Made by a program: the position numbers and the translations under genes. From positions 1-25,955 of the forward strand of contig JAEZOA010000066.1 of the NCBI GenBank assembly GCA_023441625.1: a stretch of DNA of 25,955 bases, read 5' to 3'. This stretch comes from Bacillota bacterium. Lineage in GTDB: Bacteria; Bacillota; Clostridia; Acetivibrionales; DSM-1351. Under the pieces are notes generated by a model that was not told where the DNA came from, made no database searches, and saw only the letters and a list, made by a program, of their open reading frames with translations. Below, in pieces: positions 7,334 through 14,580 of the stretch; the first letter of the stretch is position 1; every line of letters begins with the position of its first letter.

Positions 7334-8761
7334 ATGAAAAATGTTTATGAAAGTCCTTTGAACGCAAGATACGCAAGTAGTGAAATGCAGTATATATTCT
7401 CACCTGATATGAAGTTTACTACCTGGAGAAAGCTCTGGATTGCATTAGCTGAGTCAGAGAAAGAACTGGGCTTAAATATATCTGATGCTGCAATTGAGCA
7501 ATTAAAGAATAATAAAGACAATATAGACTATGAAGTTGCTGAAAAGTATGAAAAACAATTCAGACATGATGTTATGTCACATGTTCATGCATATGGAGAA
7601 CAATGCCCTGATGCAAAGGCTATAATTCACTTGGGTGCAACCTCCTGCTATGTTGGAGACAATACTGATATCATTATAATGACTGAAGGCTTAAAACTTC
7701 TAAGAAGTAAATTGTTAGTACTTATAAAGAAGCTATCTGCCTTTGCCATGGAATATAAAGCTATGCCTACCTTGGGTTTTACACATTATCAGCCAGCTCA
7801 GCTAGTAACTGTAGGTAAGAGAGCATGTCTCTGGATTCAAGAGCTACTTATGGATTTGGAAGATCTGGACCATGCGATAGCTAATATGAAGCTATTAGGC
7901 TCAAAGGGAACAACAGGAACCCAAGCTAGCTTCTTAGATTTATTTGATGGAGACCATGAAAAGGTTAAAAAACTTGAACAGCTTATTGCTGAAAAAATCG
8001 GATTTAAAAACGTATTTGCTGTATCTGGACAAACTTATCCAAGAAAGCTTGACAGCAGAGTTTTAGGAGTGCTTAGTGGTATCGCACAGAGTGCATATAA
8101 GTTTAGCAATGACATGAGATTACTTCAAAGCATGAAAGAGATGGAAGAACCTTTTGAGGAGAAGCAGATTGGATCTTCTGCAATGGCTTATAAGAGAAAT
8201 CCTATGAGATGTGAGAGAATTGGTTCTCTTGCTAGATATGTAATTGTAGATGCAATGAATCCAGCTATAACAGCTTCTACTCAGTGGTTTGAAAGAACTC
8301 TTGACGATTCTGCCAATAAGAGAATATCTGTACCAGAAGCATTCTTGGCTACTGACGCAATTTTAAACATATACATCAATGTTGCAAGTGGATTTGTGGT
8401 ATACCCAAAGATAATTACAAAGCATGTTATGGATGAGCTTCCTTTCATGGCAACTGAAAACATCATGATGGAGGCAGTAAAGCGTGGAGGAGATAGACAG
8501 GAGCTTCATGAGAGAATCCGAGAGCATTCAATGGATGCAGGCAAGAAGGTAAAGGTTGATGGTGAAGCTAATGACTTAATTGAAAGAATAGCAAAGGACC
8601 CGCTGTTTGGAATGTCTCTCGAAGAGCTGAATTCTGTACTTGAACCTAAAAATTATATTGGTAGATGTCCTGAGCAGGTTGTTGAGTTTATTGAAAATGA
8701 TGTTAAGCCTGTGCTAGCTAACGCTAATGTAAATGATATTCAGGTAGAATTAAAGGTATAA
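7334..8761 (+). CDS. purB: Adenylosuccinate lyase (long, eukaryote-like form)
   Basis: PurB splits SAICAR to AICAR and adenylosuccinate to AMP, releasing fumarate in both cases, in purine synthesis. This 475-residue protein has the fumarase-superfamily signature GSSAMAYKRNPMRCER with its catalytic loop, the histidine motif GFTHYQPAQL, and IIHLGATSCYVGDNTD. From memory it tracks vertebrate ADSL along most of its length: SPLNARYASSEMQYIFS at the N terminus, then RHDVMSHVH, LGSKGTTGTQASFL, QWFERTLDDSANKRI and ELPFMATENI. That makes it the long form, unlike the roughly 430-residue B. subtilis enzyme. ATG 7334 follows GGAGG at 7320-7324; the in-frame TTG at 7310 precedes that site and is rejected. 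It is a single-gene unit behind the PurBox-like sites. Confidence 0.97.
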   Translation: MKNVYESPLNARYASSEMQYIFSPDMKFTTWRKLWIALAESEKELGLNISDAAIEQLKNNKDNIDYEVAEKYEKQFRHDVMSHVHAYGEQCPDAKAIIHLGATSCYVGDNTDIIIMTEGLKLLRSKLLVLIKKLSAFAMEYKAMPTLGFTHYQPAQLVTVGKRACLWIQELLMDLEDLDHAIANMKLLGSKGTTGTQASFLDLFDGDHEKVKKLEQLIAEKIGFKNVFAVSGQTYPRKLDSRVLGVLSGIAQSAYKFSNDMRLLQSMKEMEEPFEEKQIGSSAMAYKRNPMRCERIGSLARYVIVDAMNPAITASTQWFERTLDDSANKRISVPEAFLATDAILNIYINVASGFVVYPKIITKHVMDELPFMATENIMMEAVKRGGDRQELHERIREHSMDAGKKVKVDGEANDLIERIAKDPLFGMSLEELNSVLEPKNYIGRCPEQVVEFIENDVKPVLANANVNDIQVELKV

Positions 8762-8767
8762 AACAAC

Positions 8768-8790
8768 GCAAGTTGGCAAGCCAACATTGC
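8768..8790 (+). other. hairpin directly after purB
   Basis: GCAAGTTGG at 8768-8776 pairs with CCAAC-A-TTGC at 8781-8790: 9 bp with one bulged A and a CAAG loop. It starts 7 bases after the stop codon and has no T run, so it may protect the 3' end or act as a weak pause. Confidence 0.45.
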
Positions 8791-8851
8791 TTATGTTAAT
8801 TAAATAGGGATAGTCGAAAAATATAAATTCCTGTTTAAAATAATATTTTTA

Positions 8852-8880
8852 TTGCTGATTATAATGTTATTTTATATAAT
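8852..8880 (+). promoter_or_regulatory. promoter of the gntR operon
   Basis: TTGCTG at 8852-8857 and TATAAT at 8875-8880 are 17 bases apart. The predicted start near 8887 lies inside the left arm of the purB terminator, so this transcript could not form the full stem. Confidence 0.6.
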
Positions 8881-8919
8881 AAAGATAGGATGTCAGTACA
8901 TCATCCTATCTTTATTTTT
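8878..8919 (+). terminator. intrinsic terminator of purB, overlapping the gntR promoter
   Basis: A perfect 15-bp stem pairs 8878-8892 with 8902-8916 across a 9-base loop. Ts continue to 8919. The gntR Shine-Dalgarno AGGAG starts at the next base, 8920. Confidence 0.88.
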
Positions 8920-8933
8920 AGGAGTGACACATA

Positions 8934-9676
8934 TGATAAATAAATTTAGCAGCATCCCGTTATATTTACAATTGAAGGATTTAATAATCAAAAAGATTGA
9001 GAACAATGAATTTCTACCCGATTCCCAGATACCCTCTGAGCAGGATTTATGCAAGCTTTATGATATAAGCCGACCTACAGTAAGACAGGCTGTTAGTGAA
9101 CTTACAAACAGTGGCTACTTGTATAAAGAAAAGGGGAAAGGAACCTTTGTTTTTGGGAAGAAAAATATTATTGATATAAAGAACTTTAGTGGTTTCACTG
9201 ATTCCATTCTTGATTGCAAATCACCTGCAGAAAAGAATATTATTGATATTTCTGTTATCGAGAGTAGTTCAGTAGATAATTTAAACAATATTTTTAATTA
9301 TAATGCAAGCATGCAAATAGCAATGATTACTTATTTATCCTATATAAATAATCAACCTAATGAGATATACTCCTTAAATAAATCATATATACCAATGAAT
9401 TTGTTTCCGGACATTGTACTCCAATTAAAGGAAGGAAAATCTTCAATAGATATATTAAGAGGAAAATATCCTCTTATTCCTGATAAGAGTAAAAGTATAC
9501 TTGAGATTGTTTATGCAGACCAAAATGATTCACCTATACTTAGGGTACAACCAGGTCATGCCCTGATTCAACTAAAAAATATACTGTTTTCAAAGAGTGG
9601 TCAAGCAGTAGAATATGTATACTCTAAGTATAGAGCTGATAATTGCAGGCTGTTATTTGAAGGAAGTAAAGGATAA
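8934..9676 (+). CDS. GntR-family transcriptional regulator (HutC/UTRA type)
   Basis: This DNA-binding regulator has 247 residues. The N-terminal winged helix (about residues 1-75) is typical: SSIPLYLQLKDLIIKKIENN, IPSEQDLCKLYDISRPTVRQ, then the wing YKEKGKGTFVFG. The rest matches the UTRA ligand-binding layout of the HutC subfamily, for example YSLNKSYIPMNLFP and the closing VEYVYSKYRADNCRLLFE. The ligand is unknown. I chose ATG 8934 because AGGAG at 8920-8924 precedes it by 9 bases; an earlier in-frame start at 8852 would translate through the promoter and terminator. It is followed 24 bases later by a serine hydrolase gene that it may regulate. Confidence 0.92.
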
Positions 9677-9700
9677 TTCAACATTTTGGAGGTTTAGATT

Positions 9701-10786
9701 ATGAGTTCGTACCGTTTTAGGAATGACAGAAAGTACAAGAGAAGAAGAAAACTTGTTATTACTATTTTTATCTTATGCGTTATAGCTTCAGTAATGGCAG
9801 GATATCTAATATTAAATAAAGATGAAGTAATTAACGTTGATAATCCAAGTAATTATACAGAGTCAGAGGTTTCCCAGTCAAGTTCTTCTTTGGCAAATGG
9901 TACTGCTGCAAAAACTACAGATATTTCTCAGCCAGCTGACAGCACTGCGGCGGTTACAACGCCAAGCAAAGCTTCTAATATAGTTAATACAAAGGACCAT
10001 GGCAATTTGCCAAAAGTCGGGACAGTTCCTAAGAGCGGAAAGATGGAGGAATTAACTAAGCTTATTAGTGACTATACAAAGAAATTGCCTGGAAAATATG
10101 GTGTAACATATATTGATTTGGCAACAGGAGAAATGGTAAATGTTAACGATAAAATAGAATACATTGCCGCAAGCACCTCAAAACTTCCTATTAATGTATT
10201 GCTTTACAAAAATATTGAAGCAGGGAATGTTAAATTAGACGATATGCTAGTTTATAAGAAGGAGGATTTTGAAGGGGGTACAGGTATTATCCAGAGCTCT
10301 GCATATGGTACTGAATACACCGTTCGTGAAACATCAAAGCTATCAATAACAAAGAGTGATAACTGCGGCGTAAATATGCTTATCAGACTTCTTGGAATAG
10401 AAAATGTCCGCAATTATATTGACGAAGTTGGCGGTCAGGTTCATTATGATAAAAGACATCGTTCATGTCCATATGACATGGCTCAGATTGCTAAGGACTT
10501 ATATGAGCTTTATTTAAATAATGAGGATGTATATGGTGAATTAATCAATTATTTAGAAAATACAGATTGGCGTGATAGAATTGATGCAAACTTACCAAAG
10601 GAAGTAAAGGTTGCACATAAAATTGGAAATCAACTTACAACTAGAAATGATGTTGGCATTGTTTTTGCTACTCATCCATATGTCTTGTCTATAATGACAG
10701 AAAACGTTGATAATGATGCAGCAACTAAGTCTATTGCAGACTTGTCAGAGAGAATATATGAGTTTGAAGAGGCGTATGCAAAATAA
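9701..10786 (+). CDS. Membrane-anchored serine hydrolase, class A beta-lactamase fold
   Basis: The 361-residue protein begins with a basic cytoplasmic stretch and one membrane segment (about residues 18-38: LVITIFILCVIASVMAGYLI). A Ser/Thr-rich linker of about 80 residues follows, then an extracellular catalytic domain. The penicillin-recognising triad is present: S158-T-S-K161, S219-D-N221 and K307-I-G309, the last a variant of KTG. I do not see the omega-loop glutamate pattern of true beta-lactamases, so a peptidoglycan-linked hydrolase or a penicillin-binding role is as likely as antibiotic resistance. GGAGG at 9688-9692 serves ATG 9701. It forms a two-gene operon with the GntR regulator. 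Confidence 0.85.
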   Translation: MSSYRFRNDRKYKRRRKLVITIFILCVIASVMAGYLILNKDEVINVDNPSNYTESEVSQSSSSLANGTAAKTTDISQPADSTAAVTTPSKASNIVNTKDHGNLPKVGTVPKSGKMEELTKLISDYTKKLPGKYGVTYIDLATGEMVNVNDKIEYIAASTSKLPINVLLYKNIEAGNVKLDDMLVYKKEDFEGGTGIIQSSAYGTEYTVRETSKLSITKSDNCGVNMLIRLLGIENVRNYIDEVGGQVHYDKRHRSCPYDMAQIAKDLYELYLNNEDVYGELINYLENTDWRDRIDANLPKEVKVAHKIGNQLTTRNDVGIVFATHPYVLSIMTENVDNDAATKSIADLSERIYEFEEAYAK

Positions 10787-10824
10787 ATCTATTCCGTAAG
10801 ATTTAAAAACCTGTAAAAATTATT

Positions 10825-10877
10825 AGTTCATAAAAAAGCTCATCATACTTGATTATGACTGGGTTATTTTATGAACT
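10825..10877 (+). terminator. long hairpin after the serine hydrolase
   Basis: AGTTCATAAAA at 10825-10835 pairs perfectly with TTTTATGAACT at 10867-10877. Inside, TCATA can pair with TATGA. No T run follows the stem, so it is either an unusual terminator or a stable 3' structure. Confidence 0.4.
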
Positions 10878-10973
10878 TATATAATATTTTCTCTAATAAA
10901 CAGACATATCATCTTGTTTTGGGTATAATAATTTGTAAACAATAGTAAATAATTAGGAAGGAAACACCTTATA

Positions 10974-11609
10974 ATGGAGGAAAGCATACTTAATTTTTTT
11001 CAAACGATAATACATGGGAATCCTGTTTTTACATATATATTTTTCTTTTTAAATGGTGTTCTACAGCTTACATTCCCTCCATTTCCATCAGACGTTTTAA
11101 TAATAATTGAAGGCTATTTAACAACTGTTGGAGAGAATTACAGCTTTGTTTCAGTTTTACTAGTATCAGTTTTGGGAAGTATAGTTGGTTCTGGACTTGT
11201 ATATTGGTTTGGCTATAAAAAGGGAAATGAGGTTCTTCGGTACAAGGTAGTATTAAAGTATATAGATGAGAAGCATATTAAAAGATCAGAAAAGGTATTC
11301 CATAAATATGGAAAATACGGATTGATTATAAGCAAGTTTATTCCAGGTATTAGTTCGATTATGGTATTATTTTCTGGTGTTTTTAAGGTTAAGAAAAGAG
11401 TTTACTTTACATATATTATTTTTTCAATATTCCTTCAGCAGGTTATATATCTGATTATTGGAAGGGTAATTGGTCATAATATTAATCAGGTTAAAAGATT
11501 TTTATCTATTTTTAACTATGCTTCAGTTATTATAATTGTAATTTTAGTTGTATTTTTCTTTGTTATTTATAAAAATCGAAAAAAGAAAATGAAAAATAAA
11601 TGCGAATAA
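10974..11609 (+). CDS. DedA-family membrane protein (VTT domain)
   Basis: The 211-residue integral membrane protein belongs to the DedA/VTT family. Members are thought to act as lipid scramblases or flippases and affect envelope integrity and sensitivity to cationic antimicrobials. It has the early hydrophobic hairpin with FPPFPSDVLIIIEGYL, a small-residue helix (GSIVGSGLVYWFGYKKGNEVL region), the motif KYGKYGLIISKFIPGISS, and two C-terminal hydrophobic segments ending in a basic tail KNRKKKMKNK. ATG 10974 is preceded by AGGAAGG about 12 bases upstream. It is convergent with the LysM-CAP gene and shares a hairpin with it. Confidence 0.9.
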   Translation: MEESILNFFQTIIHGNPVFTYIFFFLNGVLQLTFPPFPSDVLIIIEGYLTTVGENYSFVSVLLVSVLGSIVGSGLVYWFGYKKGNEVLRYKVVLKYIDEKHIKRSEKVFHKYGKYGLIISKFIPGISSIMVLFSGVFKVKKRVYFTYIIFSIFLQQVIYLIIGRVIGHNINQVKRFLSIFNYASVIIIVILVVFFFVIYKNRKKKMKNKCE

Positions 11610-11610
11610 T

Positions 11611-11651
11611 ATCAAAACATCTATTCAATATGTCTAAATAGATGTTTTGAT
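11611..11651. terminator. shared hairpin between convergent genes
   Basis: ATCAAAACATCTATT at 11611-11625 pairs perfectly with AATAGATGTTTTGAT at 11637-11651 across an 11-base loop. It starts right after the dedA stop and lies 14 bases before the end of the convergent gene, so it can serve both strands. The T tracts are within the arms and not after them. Confidence 0.7.
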
Positions 11652-11664
11652 GAAGAATTATCTT

Positions 11665-12273
11665 TTATAGTGGCTTTGTAAACATTTGAGTCCAGTAGCA
11701 TACACCACTACTAGTTTTTGCTAGACCGCAACCAATATTGGTATAGGATGGACTTAATATATTGGCTCTGTGCCCTGGGGAATTCATCCAACCCTTCATT
11801 ACTTCAGCAGGCGTATTTTGACCATAGGCAATATTTTCACCAGCTGATGAGAACCTAATCCCAAAAGACTCCATCATTTTAAACGGTGAGCCGAATGTAG
11901 GAGAAGTATGGGAGAAGTATTTCTTATTTATCATGTCTTGAGATTTGTACCTTGCTACTCTTGCAATTTCCCAATTTTGTTTTAAAGACTGTAAACCTTT
12001 TTTTGATCTTTCAATATTGACTAACCTTACTACCTCAGTCTCAAAAGCTTTTACACTGCTTGGACTTGGTATTGTAAGCTTTTGTCCAGGATATATCAAG
12101 CTCGGATTCTTAACTTGAGGATTCTTAGACAAAATTTCACTTATCCCAGTTTCATGCTTTACTGCAATTTTCCAGATGCTATCACCGGATTTCACTGTAT
12201 ACGTGGTTTGGGCACCAACCGAAACAGTACATAAAATAATAATCAATGAGAATATAAATAATGTTTTTTTCAT
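11665..12273 (-). CDS. Secreted LysM-CAP domain protein (YkwD type)
   Basis: The 202-residue protein starts with a signal peptide (KKTLFIFSLIIILCTVSVGA, cleaved near residue 21). A LysM peptidoglycan-binding domain follows (TYTVKSGDSIWKIAVKHE through NPSLIYPGQKLTIP). The C-terminal half is a CAP/SCP domain with its hallmark FSHTSP, AGENIAYG and NSPGHRANILS. Bacterial CAP proteins of this layout bind the cell wall, and some are found in the spore coat or cortex. Their biochemical activity is unclear. GAGGTGAT on the - strand precedes the ATG at 12271-12273. It converges on dedA and diverges from topB. Confidence 0.93.
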   Translation of the reverse strand: MKKTLFIFSLIIILCTVSVGAQTTYTVKSGDSIWKIAVKHETGISEILSKNPQVKNPSLIYPGQKLTIPSPSSVKAFETEVVRLVNIERSKKGLQSLKQNWEIARVARYKSQDMINKKYFSHTSPTFGSPFKMMESFGIRFSSAGENIAYGQNTPAEVMKGWMNSPGHRANILSPSYTNIGCGLAKTSSGVCYWTQMFTKPL

Positions 12274-12534
12274 AAATATATCACCTCTGCTATATTATTT
12301 GAGTGAGGAGAGAATATTATGTTAAGTAAATATTTTATATTTATGAAAATATAAACTTTATTGTCTTCTACATTTATTTAAAAAGAAAATATTAATAATC
12401 CGTAGCTTCTGTGATATGATTGATAATTGAGTATGATAACTAGCAATTTTAAGAATATAAATAAAAACTTGTTCTGTATTATTTAATTTTGAAAATTAAA
12501 GGATATTTAAACAAGCCATATCAGGGAGATACTA

Positions 12535-14466
12535 TTGGGTAAAAGATTATTTGTAACTGAAAAGCCATCTGTAGCAGCCAGTTTTGCCAACATTTTAGGA
12601 CTTGAGATTTCAAAGGGAGATAGAGCCAGGGGATTTGCTGAGAATAGTGACATAATTGTATCCTGGTGCTTTGGACATCTTGTAACCATGGCATATCCAG
12701 ATGCTTACCATTCTAAATATAAGCAATGGAAGATTGAGCATCTTCCTATAATACCTGAAGAATATAAATATATTGTTATTGATCAAAGAGGCGTAGGAAA
12801 ACAATTTGATGTAATCCAAAGCCTGATGTGCAGGGAGGATGTTGAAATCATTTATTCCTGTACCGATAGTGGTCGCGAAGGTGAATACATATTTAGGCTT
12901 GTATATGCTCAAAGTGGAAGTGATAAACCTGCTAGAAGGGTTTGGATTTCTTCTCAAACTGAGGAAGCTGTAAAAAAAGGGATTAAGGAAGCTAAGGATA
13001 TTACAGAATATGATTTACTTGCCAAAGCTGCCTACAGCAGAGCAAAAGAGGATTGGCTCTTTGGTATGAACTTGAGCAGAATGTATACCTGTCAATATGG
13101 GAGAGAGCTTTCAAATTTTCTAAAAGAGAGTAAATCCTCTGTGATTCCTATTGGCAGGGTTATGACTTGCGTTCTGGGACTTATTGTTGAGAGAGAATTA
13201 GATATTCGAAATTTTGTACCACAAAAGCATTATGGAGTACTGGCAAGTTTTATGTCACAAAATAGTAGTATTGAATATAAAGGCAGATGGCAACCTAAGA
13301 AAAATTCCAAAAAATCAGAAGAAACAGATGAGCAGGACAAATATATTAGCAAGGAAGAAGCGGAGACAACTATTGAAAAGCTTTTAGGCCAAGAAGCCAT
13401 TATTAAAAAAGTTGAAGTAAAGGTAAAAAACGAGCAACCACCTTTGCTTTTTAATCTTGCTGAATTACAGTCTGAAGCAAACAAAAAGTTTAAACTCCCA
13501 GTTGATAAGACACTTGAACTTGCTCAAAGTTTATATGAAAAAAAGATGATATCCTACCCAAGGACTGATAGCAGAGTCCTGTCTACTGATGTTGTAGCTG
13601 AACTACCAAAAATACTTAATGGATTATATAAAAATGAAGCTTATAAAGAGCAGGTTTTGCGTATAAAGGAGCAAGGTGAACTTAAAATTAATAAAACAAC
13701 AAGAAGATACGTAGATAATAGTAAGGTTACCGATCACTATGCTATCATACCAACCTATGTAACAGCTGATTTATCAAGTCTTGATACTGATACGAAAAAT
13801 ATATACAACCTTATTGTCAAGAGATTTCTTGCTATTTTTTACCCAGCAGCTCAGTATAATACTGTAAAGGTGGAAACTAATATAGCCGGTGAAGTATTTA
13901 TTTCAAATGCTAAGACTCTGCTAAGCTTAGGCTGGAAGGAAGTTTACGAGGTTTCTGCTAAAAAAGATGAGGAGGAGATAACAGATTCGCCGATTCATAA
14001 ACTTGTAAAGAATGAGAAAAGTGATGTACTTGACTTAGCTTTAGAAGAAAAGGAAACAAAGCCACCCTCAAGGTATACGGATGGTTCCTTGATTATTACT
14101 ATGGAAAAAGCAGGTAAGTTCATTGAAAACGAAGAACTCCGTGAACAGATAAAAACCTGTGGTATAGGTACTTCTGCAACACGTTCAGGTATTATTAAAA
14201 AGCTAAGTGAAATAGGTCACATAAACATACATAAAAAAACACAAATTGTTACTCCGACCTTGAAGGGCGAGGCTATAGTGAAATTAGTTCGTCAAACAGC
14301 AAAAGAACTGTTAAACCCCTCCTTGTCAGCTAGTTGGGAAAAAGGACTTGCAATGATTGAAAGCGGGGAAACTACTGAAACGGTTTTTATGGAAAAACTA
14401 CATTCGTATATTATAAAGTCGATTGAAAAGGTTAAGAGAACTTCTAACAATAATATTCTAAATTGA
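12535..14466 (+). CDS. topB: DNA topoisomerase III (type IA)
   Basis: Type IA topoisomerase, 643 residues, which passes single DNA strands and resolves plasmid and replication intermediates. The Toprim domain opens with VTEKPSVA (E9) and carries CTDSGREGEYIF with D111, E115 and E117. Gly replaces the second Asp of the DxDxE pattern, as in the DAGREGE form I recall for many firmicute TopB proteins. The strand-cleaving tyrosine is Y341 in ISYPRTDSR. TTG 12535 is the start, with GGGAG at 12524-12528 six bases upstream. After about residue 560 there is no Cys-rich zinc tail. It lies 114 bases upstream of jetA on the same strand, which may be chance or may reflect a shared plasmid-related role. 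Confidence 0.95.
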   Translation: MGKRLFVTEKPSVAASFANILGLEISKGDRARGFAENSDIIVSWCFGHLVTMAYPDAYHSKYKQWKIEHLPIIPEEYKYIVIDQRGVGKQFDVIQSLMCREDVEIIYSCTDSGREGEYIFRLVYAQSGSDKPARRVWISSQTEEAVKKGIKEAKDITEYDLLAKAAYSRAKEDWLFGMNLSRMYTCQYGRELSNFLKESKSSVIPIGRVMTCVLGLIVERELDIRNFVPQKHYGVLASFMSQNSSIEYKGRWQPKKNSKKSEETDEQDKYISKEEAETTIEKLLGQEAIIKKVEVKVKNEQPPLLFNLAELQSEANKKFKLPVDKTLELAQSLYEKKMISYPRTDSRVLSTDVVAELPKILNGLYKNEAYKEQVLRIKEQGELKINKTTRRYVDNSKVTDHYAIIPTYVTADLSSLDTDTKNIYNLIVKRFLAIFYPAAQYNTVKVETNIAGEVFISNAKTLLSLGWKEVYEVSAKKDEEEITDSPIHKLVKNEKSDVLDLALEEKETKPPSRYTDGSLIITMEKAGKFIENEELREQIKTCGIGTSATRSGIIKKLSEIGHINIHKKTQIVTPTLKGEAIVKLVRQTAKELLNPSLSASWEKGLAMIESGETTETVFMEKLHSYIIKSIEKVKRTSNNNILN

Positions 14467-14467
14467 G

Positions 14468-14493
14468 AATAATCCGCTTGATAATGGACTATT
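14468..14493 (+). terminator. weak hairpin after topB
   Basis: AATAATCC at 14468-14475 pairs with GGACTATT at 14486-14493 with one A-C mismatch and a 10-base loop. No proper T run follows. Some read-through from topB into the jet genes is therefore likely. Confidence 0.3.
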
Positions 14494-14520
14494 GTTCTGT
14501 TTAGCATGTAATAGTATACT
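14492..14520 (+). promoter_or_regulatory. candidate promoter of the jet operon
   Basis: TTGTTC at 14492-14497 and TATACT at 14515-14520 are 17 bases apart, giving a start near 14527. An inverted repeat TATGTAA (14521-14527) / TTACATA (14546-14552) lies directly after the -10, where an operator could sit. Confidence 0.45.
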
Positions 14521-14580
14521 TATGTAAGAAATAAGCAATTGATGATTACATACAGTTATTTTAGTATAAGTTAGAAAAGG

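Noticed and set aside
12319..12354. Eleven-codon ORF with GAGGAG upstream between the LysM-CAP gene and topB
   Set aside because: The ribosome site is good, but the peptide is only 11 residues and nothing suggests a leader-peptide attenuator there.
12862..12885. Gly in place of the second Asp of the DxDxE motif in TopB
   Set aside because: It looked like a lost catalytic residue, but the DAGREGE form is usual in firmicute TopB as I recall, so it is not evidence of inactivation.
14539..14567. Second jet promoter TTGATG-N17-TAGTAT
   Set aside because: It has a reasonable -35 and spacing but a weak -10, and would leave only about 7 bases before the start codon. Kept as an alternative in the findings and not as a feature.
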